From assembly GCF_000379665.1 (NCBI RefSeq), contig NZ_KB903359.1, positions 221,998 to 285,997 of the forward strand: DNA of 64,000 bases, given 5' to 3'. Below are positions 52,651-61,158 of this stretch, piece after piece (the first letter of the stretch is position 1; every line of letters starts with the position of its first letter). The notes under the pieces were generated by a model, which saw only the letters and a program-made list of their open reading frames with translations, was not told where the DNA came from and did no database searches. Both the position numbers and the translations under genes were made by a program. This DNA is from Butyricimonas synergistica DSM 23225. Lineage in GTDB: Bacteria; Bacteroidota; Bacteroidia; Bacteroidales; Marinifilaceae.

Positions 52651-53533
52651 ATTCGTCTTCCAGCTTACCGAACTTACCCGAATTCAAGTCATGGAATGCG
52701 TCCATTATTTCTTCTTTCGTGTTCATGAGGAACGGACCGTATGCCACGATGGGCTCCTTGATCGGTTGCCCGCTCAGCACGAGCGCTGTGGTGGACTCCT
52801 CAGTTTCCAGCGTGATTTTTTCCCCGTCGTTGCGGAATAGGATGAAGTTGTCGGCGGGTGCCATTTCGTTGCCGTTTACCCGCAGGTTGCCTTCAACCAC
52901 GAGAATACCCGTGTTGTAGTCCCGCGGCAGGGTGAACGCGAGGGCGGTTTTCCCTTTCAGGCGTAAATTATACATCTCGATAGGCGTGAAGGTGCGGGCG
53001 ATGCCCTGTACTCCCTTGAATGTCCCGGCGATGACGTCTGCCGTGCCGCCTTCTTCCGGGAGGATGTATTTTGGGATCATCTCGTTCGTGATGGGTTGGT
53101 AGCCCGGCTCGCTCATCTTGTAACTGGCGGGCAGGTTGACCCATAACTGCACCACGTGGAACGGACCACCTTTTCGGCTGTACTCCGCCTCGTGGTATTC
53201 CTTGTGCAGGACTCCCGCTCCTGCGGTCATCCATTGTATGTCGCCGGGACCTACCACGCCGCGGTTGCCCCTGCTGTCGTGGTGTGCCACTTTCCCGCTG
53301 TAAACAATGGTTACCGTTTCAAATCCCCGGTGCGGGTGAACCCCGACGCCTCTTGGCGTTTCCCTTGGGCAGAAGTCTATTTTGGCGTTATAGTCCAGTA
53401 AATAGAACGGGCTCATCCGGTGCGGCTGGATGTCGTACCCGTGTGGGAAAAAGTTGTGAACCCGAAACCCGTCACCCACCATGTGGGACGGGGGAGGGGG
53501 TAATATCTGTTGCACGTGTTTTGTTTTCATCAT
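52649..53533 (-). CDS. Pirin-family bicupin
   Basis: 294 residues from ATG complementary to 53531-53533 (53530 also possible); the longer frame upstream runs through repeat DNA. The N-terminal cupin carries the metal ligands in GVGVHPHRGFETVTIVYSG (H-x-H) and HHDSRGN, then GDIQWMTAGAGVLHKEYHEA, the pirin signature. The second cupin (~190-290) includes GILVVEGNLRVNGNE. Family knowledge: pirins bind iron; bacterial ones can degrade quercetin or act as redox-linked modulators. The role here is unknown. Confidence 0.94.
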   Translation of the reverse strand: MMKTKHVQQILPPPPSHMVGDGFRVHNFFPHGYDIQPHRMSPFYLLDYNAKIDFCPRETPRGVGVHPHRGFETVTIVYSGKVAHHDSRGNRGVVGPGDIQWMTAGAGVLHKEYHEAEYSRKGGPFHVVQLWVNLPASYKMSEPGYQPITNEMIPKYILPEEGGTADVIAGTFKGVQGIARTFTPIEMYNLRLKGKTALAFTLPRDYNTGILVVEGNLRVNGNEMAPADNFILFRNDGEKITLETEESTTALVLSGQPIKEPIVAYGPFLMNTKEEIMDAFHDLNSGKFGKLEDE

Positions 53534-53605
53534 ATCATTTTTTATACTTAAACGTTTGTTTTGAAATAAGGTTGTAAACACTTGAAAATTGAGAATTGAA
53601 AATGA

Positions 53606-53660
53606 AAAGATTACCGAAGACGAAAGAGTATTCCAGCTCCTCCTCCCCCAAAGGAGTTTA
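53606..53660. repeat. Composite palindromic element, copy 2 (short)
   Basis: Contains ttaccgaagacg, ccagctcctcctcc and aaggagttt, shared with the elements at 6284, 61008 and 63672, but lacks the tttatag hairpin. Flanked by attgaaa and ATCTAAA tracts. Confidence 0.55.
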
Positions 53661-53725
53661 GGGTGAAAAAAGAAGCGGAAGATTGTGTGGTTGAAATCAT
53701 TCAATCTAAAATCTAAAATTAATAT

Positions 53726-53733
53726 TATCTTTG
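53726..53733 (+). promoter_or_regulatory. -7 element of the DUF5106 gene
   Basis: TATCTTTG, an exact consensus, 24 bp before the ATG at 53758; directly downstream of an ATCTAAA tract. Confidence 0.55.
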
Positions 53734-53757
53734 TAGAAGTATTTAATCGATCAGACT

Positions 53758-54696
53758 ATGAAAAGTAAGAAACTCGGTATTATTATCGGATTGTGTATGG
53801 CGCTGGCAGCGTGTTCTTCCTCACCCAAGGGGAAGGGAAAGGCGAAAGGGCAGGCTTTCCGGTTGCCGGAAGTGCCCGTGATTTACACGGGGGAAAGGGA
53901 GCAGGCGAAGTTTCTGGTTGCTCATTACTGGGATCATTTTAATTTTGCCGATACCTCGCTGATAAGCCAGCCGGAGGTCACGGAACAGGCATTCGGGGGA
54001 TTCCTGCAATTGTTTCCTCTTGTGCCTTATGCGGATGTGGAAAGTGGTATTGCCGGAATGCTTGATAAGGCGCTGGCTGCCGATTCGGTGATGTTCGCTC
54101 ATTTTACCTCGTTGTACGAGAATTACTTGTATGACCCTAATTCTCCCATGTTGAGCGAGGAATATTATATTCCCGTGCTACAATATATTGTGTGTTCGCC
54201 CCGGATCGGGGAAATCGATAAGGTTCGACCGGAATACCGCCTTATGATGGCGTTGAAAAACCGACCGGGAAGCAAGGCTGCCGATTTCGTCTACACCTTG
54301 CCGTCGGGAGAGAAAGGGAAGTTGTCGGACATTCGTTCTAATTACATCATTCTTTTCTTTAATAATCCCGATTGTGATGCCTGCCGGACGATACGGGCGG
54401 AAATAGCGGGTACGGGACTGAATCCTTTTTTGGAGAAGGAACAGAAAGAGAAACAGCGTCGGCTGGTATTCCTTTCGGTGTATCCCGACCCCGACTTGGA
54501 CGTGTGGCGGAAATCGCTGAAAGAGCAGCCTTCGTCGTGGATAAACGCGTACGACGACGGGGAGATTATTCGGAAAGAACGCTTGTACGATTTGCGGGCT
54601 ATCCCGACGTTCTACCTGCTGGACAAGAATAAAAAAGTGATATTCAAGGATGTTCCTTTTCGGGTAATCCTGTCGTATTTGGATCAGAACCTTTAA
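53758..54696 (+). CDS. DUF5106/thioredoxin-like lipoprotein
   Basis: 312 residues. Lipoprotein signal peptide with lipobox LAAC (Cys19) and a basic linker (SSSPKGKGKAKGQ). Residues ~45-155 are the helical DUF5106-like domain (FLVAHYWDHFNFADTSLISQ...). Residues ~165-312 are a TlpA/thioredoxin-like domain with the C-D-A-C redox pair in NNPDCDACRTI and the cis-proline loop LRAIPTFYLLDKNKK. Anchored to a membrane facing the periplasm; a thiol-disulfide reductase role is likely. The next gene starts 15 bp downstream. Confidence 0.88.
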   Translation: MKSKKLGIIIGLCMALAACSSSPKGKGKAKGQAFRLPEVPVIYTGEREQAKFLVAHYWDHFNFADTSLISQPEVTEQAFGGFLQLFPLVPYADVESGIAGMLDKALAADSVMFAHFTSLYENYLYDPNSPMLSEEYYIPVLQYIVCSPRIGEIDKVRPEYRLMMALKNRPGSKAADFVYTLPSGEKGKLSDIRSNYIILFFNNPDCDACRTIRAEIAGTGLNPFLEKEQKEKQRRLVFLSVYPDPDLDVWRKSLKEQPSSWINAYDDGEIIRKERLYDLRAIPTFYLLDKNKKVIFKDVPFRVILSYLDQNL

Positions 54697-54711
54697 CCGG
54701 ATGGATGGCTT

Positions 54712-55167
54712 ATGAATAAATTACCACCAATACAGAAAATTCACGAGGCATACAGTGCTATTGCCGACGGGCGGGTGAAGTTCGACAGCGAGCGGGCTGA
54801 AGTGGTTTCTTCCGATCGGAAAAAACGTTACACCGTGACGTGGGAGGGCGACCAGTACACCTCGAACGACAACGCTTCCTATTGGCAGGGATACGCGGGT
54901 TATCCGATGATCGCCGTGTTGATGTTGCAGGGACGCTTGCCGCTGGACAGACAGATTGCGGGGTATTTTAAAGGGATTAACTGGACGGAACTGAACGCCC
55001 GCTACAAGGCGAAGTACGACCGAGCCGTGGCAGAAGTCATGGGGCGTCTCCGGGAGGAAGGTGTGGATACGGAACGGGTGGACGAGGAGGTCAACCGGGT
55101 ATATAGCGCTTTGAAAGAGTTGGATATTTCCACGAAACGGAGTAGAATAGAGATTGTCATGCTTTAA
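54712..55167 (+). CDS. Hypothetical cytoplasmic protein
   Basis: 151 residues, family not recognised. No signal peptide or membrane helix. Aromatic segment near residues 45-70 (WEGDQYTSNDNASYWQGYAG, with YPMIAVLMLQGRL) and helical C-terminus (ELNARYKAKYDRAVAEVMGR). It looks like a conserved small Bacteroidales protein. It follows the DUF5106 lipoprotein closely, so co-transcription is likely. Confidence 0.65.
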   Translation: MNKLPPIQKIHEAYSAIADGRVKFDSERAEVVSSDRKKRYTVTWEGDQYTSNDNASYWQGYAGYPMIAVLMLQGRLPLDRQIAGYFKGINWTELNARYKAKYDRAVAEVMGRLREEGVDTERVDEEVNRVYSALKELDISTKRSRIEIVML

Positions 55168-55215
55168 TCGACAATTCGGCGGTCGCCAAATCGCTAAATT
55201 ATAAACTTACCGGCA

Positions 55216-55245
55216 TTGTTTTTTTAAAGGGGTTCGTTATCTTTG
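55216..55245 (+). promoter_or_regulatory. Promoter of nfnAB with -33 and -7 elements
   Basis: TTG at 55216-55218, 19-bp spacer, TATCTTTG at 55238-55245: the clearest complete vegetative promoter in the window. Start near 55251 leaves a leader of about 55 nt. Confidence 0.75.
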
Positions 55246-55306
55246 CGGCTTGAAGTCGAAAATGATAGCGGGGTAGAAATCAGTTCAATGGAATAACAGA
55301 TTGATT

Positions 55307-57607
55307 ATGAACAAAATTGTAAGTAAAACTTATTTTTCAGAGAAGGTTGTAAAACTAGAGGTAGAGGCTCCTTTGATCGCTAAATCCCGCAAGCCGGGTA
55401 ATTTCGTGATCGTGCGTGTCGGAGAGAAAGGCGAGCGTATGCCGCTGACGATAGCCGATGCGGACGTGGCGAAAGGGACGATTACGCTGGTGGTGCAGGT
55501 GATGGGTGTTTCATCCCGGAAATTATGTGCGCTGGAAGTAGGGGAGTACGTGACGGATTTAGTGGGTCCTCTCGGCAAACCGACTCATATCGAAAAAGTG
55601 GGTACGGTGTTGGCTTGTGGCGGAGGTGTCGGGGTTGCTCCCTTGTTACCGATCGTGAAGGCATTCAAGGAAGCGGGTAACCGGGTGATCTCGGTGATTG
55701 CCGGACGTACGAAGGATTTGGTGATTCTGGAAGACGAGATACGGGCTTCTTCCGACGAGGTGATTGTCATGACGGATGACGGCAGCTACGGGAAGAAGGG
55801 TTTGATTACCGAGGGTATGGAAGAGGTGATCGCCCGTGAGAAAGTTGATTTCGCCGTGACGATCGGTCCGGCTATCATGATGAAATTTTGCGAGAAAGTG
55901 ACCCGGAAGCACGATATTCCCACGGTGGCAAGTTTGAACGCAATCATGGTGGATGGCACCGGGATGTGTGGGGCGTGTCGCGTGACAGTAGGTGGAAAGA
56001 CCCGCTTTACTTGCGTGGACGGACCGGAATTTGATGCACACCAGATTGATTTTGATGAGATCCTTTCTCGTTTGGGAGGTTTCAAAGATGACGAGACTGT
56101 TAAAGCACAACATGAAGCAGAAGTAAAACACGAGAATATAGAGGTGAAGAATGGCGTGAGCGACCGTAACGAGGCGTGGCGCCAGGAACTTCGCCAAAAG
56201 GTGGCGGGAAAAGAACGTACTGCTATCGAAAGGGTATCTATGCCTGAAACGCCTGCTGCGGAGCGTGTCAAAAGCCAGCGTATCGAGGTGAACTTGGGGT
56301 TGACTGCCGAAATGGCTATGCGGGAAGCTACACGTTGCATGGATTGCGTGACGCCGACGTGTATGGAAGGTTGTCCCGTGAGTATCGATATTCCCGGTTT
56401 TATCAAGAATATCGAACGGGGTGAATTTTTGCAGGCGGCAGCCGTGTTGAAACGTACGAGTGCTCTCCCGGCTGTTTGCGGACGGGTATGCCCGCAGGAA
56501 AAGCAGTGTGAGTCGAAGTGTTTTTATTTGCAGAAACTCAAGAAGCCGTCAGTGGCTATTGGCTATCTGGAACGTTTCGCTTCCGATTACGAGCGGGTGT
56601 CCGGACATATCTCCGTGCCCGAAGTAGCCCCGGCTAACGGTATAAAAGTAGCGGTGATCGGTTCCGGTCCCTCGGGATTGTCCTGCGCGGGCGATCTGGC
56701 AAAGCGGGGATACGATGTGACTGTGTTTGAGGCGTTGCACGAGATCGGCGGCGTGTTGAAATACGGTATCCCGGAATTCCGTCTGCCGAATAGCGTGGTG
56801 GACGTGGAGATCGAGAACTTGAAGAAAATGGGCGTGAAGTTCGTGACGAATTTTATCGTGGGAATGACGGATAGCGTGGCAGACTTGAAAGCGGATGGCT
56901 TCAAGGCGTTCTACGTGGCTTCCGGCGCGGGGCTTCCCCGTTTCATGAATATTCCCGGCGAGAATTGTAATGGAATCCTTTCTTCTAACGAGTATTTGAC
57001 GCGGGTAAATCTGATGGGTGCTGACAGCGAGGATTCCGATACCCCGATATATCACGGGAAGAACGTGGTTGTCGTGGGTGGTGGCAACACGGCGATGGAC
57101 TCCGTGCGTACGGCAAAGCGTTTGGGTGCGGAGCGTGCGATGATCGTGTACCGCCGTAGCGAGGAAGAGATGCCCGCCCGTTTGGAAGAGGTGAAACACG
57201 CCAAGGAAGAGGGATGTGAGTTTATCACGTTGACGAATCCCGTGGAGTATATCGCTGACGAACGGGGACGAGTGAAACAAGTGCGGGTGCAGAAAATGGA
57301 ATTGGGTGAGCCCGATGCCAGCGGACGCCGTAGCCCGGTGCCAATGGAAGGTTCCGAGTACACGATCGATGCCGACGTGGTAGTGGTTGCCGTGGGTGTA
57401 TCGCCTAACCCGATTATCCCGAATTCGGTTGTCGGATTGGAAGTATCCCGCAAGGGTACTATCGTGGTGAACGAGGAAACAATGCAGTCTAATTTGTCCG
57501 ACTTGTTTGCCGGGGGTGACATCGTGCGAGGCGGTGCTACCGTGATTCTCGCCATGGGCGACGGTCGCCGTGCGGCAAAGCATATCGATGAAATGTTCAA
57601 AGCCTGA
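55307..57607 (+). CDS. Fused NfnA-NfnB (ferredoxin-NADP reductase/glutamate-synthase-like)
   Basis: 766 residues from ATG 55307. Residues ~1-275 are NfnA/PyrK-like: FAD-binding KPGNFVIVRVGEKGERMPLT, NAD-binding LACGGGVGVAPLLPIVKAF, and the 2Fe-2S cysteines in GTGMCGACRV and FTCVDGPEFD. Residues ~290-766 are NfnB/GltD-like: 4Fe-4S motifs CMDCVTPTCMEGCPVSIDIP and CGRVCPQEKQCESKC, FAD-binding AVIGSGPSGLSCAGDLAKRG, and NADPH-binding VVVGGGNTAMDSVRTAKRLG. In the two-subunit form this enzyme couples NADH and ferredoxin oxidation to NADP+ reduction by electron bifurcation. A single-chain version is common in Bacteroidales genomes and is often annotated as dihydroorotate dehydrogenase B/glutamate synthase. 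Confidence 0.92.
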   Translation: MNKIVSKTYFSEKVVKLEVEAPLIAKSRKPGNFVIVRVGEKGERMPLTIADADVAKGTITLVVQVMGVSSRKLCALEVGEYVTDLVGPLGKPTHIEKVGTVLACGGGVGVAPLLPIVKAFKEAGNRVISVIAGRTKDLVILEDEIRASSDEVIVMTDDGSYGKKGLITEGMEEVIAREKVDFAVTIGPAIMMKFCEKVTRKHDIPTVASLNAIMVDGTGMCGACRVTVGGKTRFTCVDGPEFDAHQIDFDEILSRLGGFKDDETVKAQHEAEVKHENIEVKNGVSDRNEAWRQELRQKVAGKERTAIERVSMPETPAAERVKSQRIEVNLGLTAEMAMREATRCMDCVTPTCMEGCPVSIDIPGFIKNIERGEFLQAAAVLKRTSALPAVCGRVCPQEKQCESKCFYLQKLKKPSVAIGYLERFASDYERVSGHISVPEVAPANGIKVAVIGSGPSGLSCAGDLAKRGYDVTVFEALHEIGGVLKYGIPEFRLPNSVVDVEIENLKKMGVKFVTNFIVGMTDSVADLKADGFKAFYVASGAGLPRFMNIPGENCNGILSSNEYLTRVNLMGADSEDSDTPIYHGKNVVVVGGGNTAMDSVRTAKRLGAERAMIVYRRSEEEMPARLEEVKHAKEEGCEFITLTNPVEYIADERGRVKQVRVQKMELGEPDASGRRSPVPMEGSEYTIDADVVVVAVGVSPNPIIPNSVVGLEVSRKGTIVVNEETMQSNLSDLFAGGDIVRGGATVILAMGDGRRAAKHIDEMFKA

Positions 57608-57634
57608 CAGGTTTTAAAATATTGTTATGTGTTG

Positions 57635-57664
57635 GGGCTGTTCCGAAAGGGCAGCCCTTTTTTA
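57635..57664 (+). terminator. Intrinsic terminator of nfnAB
   Basis: GGGCTG (57635-57640) pairs with CAGCCC (57652-57657), extended by CC/GG closing a GAAA loop, then seven T. Confidence 0.85.
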
Positions 57665-57759
57665 ATTGAAAATTGAAAATGCAAAATTGAAAATGGGCTT
57701 TTCATTTTCGAACTACCGCTTTCAGCTATATTTTATTCTTTTTTTGACCGCTTTCTTGC

Positions 57760-57900
57760 ATGAAAAAGATGTGTAAACGGTTCAGCGCGGAGGTGATAGA
57801 GCGATTGCAAGCGTTGGTATGGTGGGATTGGTCTGCCGGCAAGATACGGCAATACCTACCTTGTCTGATGTATGGGAACCTGGATGAATTGCCGACGAAT
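57760..57900 (+). pseudogene. C-terminal stump of a CatB/Vat-type acetyltransferase
   Basis: Reads KRFSAEVIERLQALVWWDWS, then AGKIRQYLPCLMYGNLDEL. R-F-x-x-E-x-I-x-x-L-x-x-x-x-WWDW is the conserved C-terminal segment of hexapeptide-repeat xenobiotic acetyltransferases (CatB, Vat). The left-handed beta-helix that carries the active site is entirely missing, and the frame then runs into repeats. It cannot be a functional resistance gene. It is probably a deletion relic. Confidence 0.6.
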
Positions 57901-58199
57901 AGACGAGGAGATCCCGGTGAGAACGGGAAGAGAATAGGGTGAGAATAGGGATCACCTTCGGTGCAAAGTCGTTTCACCTTCGGTGCAAAGACCTTCGTGA
58001 GCGAAATTGTATTGACTTTGTACCGGGAGTGATTCGAAGTTGTTCCCTCTCTTCAGCCTGGTCTCTCCCTTATTTCTGTTTCATTTCTCACTGTCAGGTT
58101 ACCTACTCTTTATACACATCTTTTTCATTATATTTGAATGTGAAAAGCTTGTACGTTTGGTATGGTATTACTTAATCACTGAATTTATAGACTTTTTCC
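57901..58199. other. Spacer with two direct repeats, no gene
   Basis: About 300 bp between the acetyltransferase stump and the TonB receptor promoter. Only the CACCTTCGGTGCAAAG direct repeats (57953-57990) stand out. Confidence 0.5.
57953..57990. repeat. Two direct repeats of CACCTTCGGTGCAAAG
   Basis: Copies at 57953-57968 and 57975-57990, 22 bp apart (two helical turns). Each contains the mini-palindrome CACCTTCGGTG. They lie 210 bp before the TonB receptor promoter. Confidence 0.7.
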
Positions 58200-58207
58200 T
58201 ATATTTG
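58200..58207 (+). promoter_or_regulatory. -7 element of the TonB receptor gene
   Basis: TATATTTG matches TAnnTTTG, 33 bp before the GTG at 58241. Confidence 0.55.
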
Positions 58208-58240
58208 AAAAAATATTGTAATTCACGATAGGGGTTTTGT

Positions 58241-60967
58241 GTGAAAAAGGGTCTTAGGGATAGACCAAATAATTATGGGATGATGATAAAGGTGTTAATT
58301 TTGATTTGCGTGCTGTTTATCGGGGATAGGATAATGGCACAAGAGAAAGAGAGATTGTATGATTTTTCTTTTTCACAGACCCCTATTGAAGAAGTTATCG
58401 CGGAGGTCGAGCGGCAAAGCGGGCACGTGTTTTCTTACGAGTCATCGTTGTTGCGGGGATTCCCGGCGATCACGTTGCGGATGAAGAGTTTCTCGCTGGT
58501 GAACGTGTTGGAGCGGGTGTTCGCGGCGAACGGGGTACACTACAAGGTGGTGAGGAATTACGTGGTGTTGAAAAAGCGGAAGCCCTTCTTCGTGATTAGC
58601 GGTACGGTGCGGGATTTCGCCTCGCTGGAAACCTTGATACAGGCTTCCGTGTATGACGGCAAGCGAGGGATGGGGACGATGACGAACAATCACGGTTTTT
58701 ACAGTTTGGCGTTGCCGGGTGGTAAAGTGCAGTTGACGATTTCGTTCGTGGGGTATAAATCGTATCAAACGGCATTCACGCTCTCTCGGGACACAGTGAT
58801 CTCCGTGGATTTGGTGCAGGACAACCGTTTGGACGAGGTGCTGGTGGAGGGAGGCATCACGCGGGGAGGTATCCGTAAGGTACAACCGGGGCAAGTGCGG
58901 TTCCCGGTGAAGATGGTAAACGTGTTGCCGAGCCTGTTGAGCGAGAGTGACTTGCTGAAGACGTTGCAATTAATGCCCGGCGTGAAGACAGGAAGCGAGG
59001 GGTTGGCAGGACTGTACGTGCGGGGCGGGAACATGGACGAGAACCTGTACTTGATGGACGGGGTGCCTCTCTATAACCCGAGCCATTTGCTGGGGTTCTT
59101 TTCTACCTTTAATTCCGATGCGGTGAAGAACGTGGATTTTTACAAGAGCAGTTTTCCCGCCCGTTACGGGGGACGGCTTTCCTCGGTGGTGGACGTGCGG
59201 ATAAAGGAGGGGGATATGGAGGCTTATCACGGGAGTATATCGGTGGGATTGATTGCGTCGAAACTGCAACTGGAAGGACCTATAAAAAAGGGCAAGACTT
59301 CCTTTAACGTGTCGGCTCGGCGGACGTATCTCGATCTGATCGCCTCCCCGTTGATAAAGTCACTGACACGTTCTTCTTCACGGGACAACTTGTCTTACGA
59401 GAAAGGGGGATATTATTTCATGGACGTGAACGCTAAGGTGACGCATAAATTCTCGGAACGCAACCAGTTGGCTCTGAATTGCTATTGGGGACACGATAAA
59501 GCATGGTACGGGATGTACGACAAGGATAAGAACCTCTCGGGAACAGACCCCCGGGATTATGTAAGTGATGACAATTGGAGTTGGAGCTGGGGAAATTTTA
59601 TTGTTGCCTTGGAGTGGGGGGCACGGCTTAATTCAAGGTTGTACAGTAATACTTCCGTGTCATACAGTCGCTATCTTTCCCGGATAAATATCTCGATGTT
59701 CGAGAAGATGCAAACGAATAAGGATTCCGGTAGCTGGAAACCGGAGGTGCTGAATGATTCATATAGTCATTTTAACTCGGGAATATACGATTGGATCGTG
59801 AAAAGTGATTTCGAGTATAACTTGAACGAGCGGCACACGGGGCGTTTCGGGGGAAGTTACGCGTATCACACGTTCGTGCCCGAGATGAGCCGTCTCAAGA
59901 TCGCCTCGGATGACTTCGGGGCGGGGATTCCCGGCAATTGGCAATCCCGCACGGAAAGCTGGGTGTACGGCAACGAGATCGCCTTGTACGCGGAGGATGA
60001 GATCCGGTTGACGGAGCGATTGCGGGTACATCCGGGTGTACGCCTTGCGCTGTTCCGGGTGGAGAGGAAGAATTATTTCTCGGTGGAGCCTCGTTTTTCC
60101 CTGCAATACCAGACGACGAAACGATTGTCCATGAACGTATCGTATGCCGAGATGAGCCAGTACGTGCATTTATTGGCTTTCGGGGGCGTTAGCTTGCCGA
60201 GCGACTTGTGGGTGCCCGTGAGCAAGGAGATTAAACCCATGCTGTCGAGGCAGGTGTCGGGAGGAATTTATTATCAGTTCAACCGGGGATGGGACGTATC
60301 GCTGGAAGGATATTACAAGACCATGAAGAATCAGATAGATTACTTGGACGGGGCATCGATATTGCCGGAGTATAAGAATTGGAAAGAGCACGTGGCTGTG
60401 GGGAAAGGCGAAGCATACGGGTTGGAGGTGCAAGTGCAGAAAAGTGCGGGGAAGACCACGGGGTGGGTGAATTACACGCTGGCGTGGGCGAACCGTCGAT
60501 TCCCGGGCGGGGAAATCAATTACGGGAGGAAGTACCCGGCGAAGTACGATAGCCGCCACGGGGTGAATATTGCCCTGGTACATCGTTTCAACAAGCGGTT
60601 CGATATTAGTGCGGCGTGGGTGTTTCATTCCGGGGCTAGAGCCACGATCGCATTGGAGAAGTATGCGGGAGCGACGGTCGAGGGTGTGGTGGAAACACCC
60701 CCGACGGTAGATCACGTGGAATACAGGAATAATTTCAGAATGAAGGCGTACCACCGTTTGGATCTCGGTTTTAATTTCCATCGTTACCGGAAACGGGGTG
60801 TTTCGACATGGAGTATCGGGTTGTATAACGCTTATTCCCGGTTGAATCCCTTTTTCATGTATTCCGACACGGAAAGGATTGCCGGGAGCAATGCCCGGAA
60901 ACCGGTGCTAAGACAGGCTTCGATATTCCCGGTGATACCTTCGTTCTCGTACACGTTTAGGTTTTAA
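58241..60967 (+). CDS. STN-domain TonB-dependent receptor
   Basis: 908 residues if started at GTG 58241; ATG 58280 (MMIKVLILICVLFIGDRIMA) is an alternative that still keeps the signal peptide. After the signal comes an STN domain (~35-110: FSFSQTPIEEVIAEVERQSG...VLERVFAANGVHYKV), a carboxypeptidase-like regulatory domain (ISGTVRDFAS...FVGYKSYQTAF), the plug with LQLMPGVKTGSEGLAGLYVR and GGNMDENLYLMDGVPLYNPS, and a 22-strand barrel ending YTFRF. Outer-membrane importer energised by TonB. STN domains often signal through an anti-sigma/ECF pair, but none is adjacent. It is paired with the DUF4249 lipoprotein downstream, a common Bacteroidota arrangement of unknown substrate. Confidence 0.92.
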   Translation: MKKGLRDRPNNYGMMIKVLILICVLFIGDRIMAQEKERLYDFSFSQTPIEEVIAEVERQSGHVFSYESSLLRGFPAITLRMKSFSLVNVLERVFAANGVHYKVVRNYVVLKKRKPFFVISGTVRDFASLETLIQASVYDGKRGMGTMTNNHGFYSLALPGGKVQLTISFVGYKSYQTAFTLSRDTVISVDLVQDNRLDEVLVEGGITRGGIRKVQPGQVRFPVKMVNVLPSLLSESDLLKTLQLMPGVKTGSEGLAGLYVRGGNMDENLYLMDGVPLYNPSHLLGFFSTFNSDAVKNVDFYKSSFPARYGGRLSSVVDVRIKEGDMEAYHGSISVGLIASKLQLEGPIKKGKTSFNVSARRTYLDLIASPLIKSLTRSSSRDNLSYEKGGYYFMDVNAKVTHKFSERNQLALNCYWGHDKAWYGMYDKDKNLSGTDPRDYVSDDNWSWSWGNFIVALEWGARLNSRLYSNTSVSYSRYLSRINISMFEKMQTNKDSGSWKPEVLNDSYSHFNSGIYDWIVKSDFEYNLNERHTGRFGGSYAYHTFVPEMSRLKIASDDFGAGIPGNWQSRTESWVYGNEIALYAEDEIRLTERLRVHPGVRLALFRVERKNYFSVEPRFSLQYQTTKRLSMNVSYAEMSQYVHLLAFGGVSLPSDLWVPVSKEIKPMLSRQVSGGIYYQFNRGWDVSLEGYYKTMKNQIDYLDGASILPEYKNWKEHVAVGKGEAYGLEVQVQKSAGKTTGWVNYTLAWANRRFPGGEINYGRKYPAKYDSRHGVNIALVHRFNKRFDISAAWVFHSGARATIALEKYAGATVEGVVETPPTVDHVEYRNNFRMKAYHRLDLGFNFHRYRKRGVSTWSIGLYNAYSRLNPFFMYSDTERIAGSNARKPVLRQASIFPVIPSFSYTFRF

Positions 60968-61007
60968 AACAATTGAAAATGGAGAATTGAAAATGAAAAA
61001 TGAAAAA

Positions 61008-61140
61008 TGAACTCCTCCGGCGCTTTGCGCCACCTCCTCTATAAACAGAGGAGGAGCTGGTGATCTTAACCGAAGACGGTGGGTAATTCAGCTCTCCCTC
61101 TGTTTATAGAGGGAGTACCCCGAAGGGGGGGAGGGAGTTT
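61008..61140. repeat. Composite palindromic element, copy 3 (longest)
   Basis: Contains hairpins GGCGCTTTGCGCC, CCTCCTCTATAAACAGAGGAGG-type (about 61030-61052) and CCCTCTGTTTATAGAGGG (about 61096-61113), then ccgaaggggg and ggagggagttt. Shares modules with copies at 6284, 53606 and 63672. Confidence 0.7.
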
Positions 61141-61158
61141 AAAGATAAAAACTAAAAG

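Noticed and set aside
57760-57900. Functional antibiotic acetyltransferase
   Set aside because: Only the last ~45 residues are present; the hexapeptide repeat domain with the catalytic histidine is absent.
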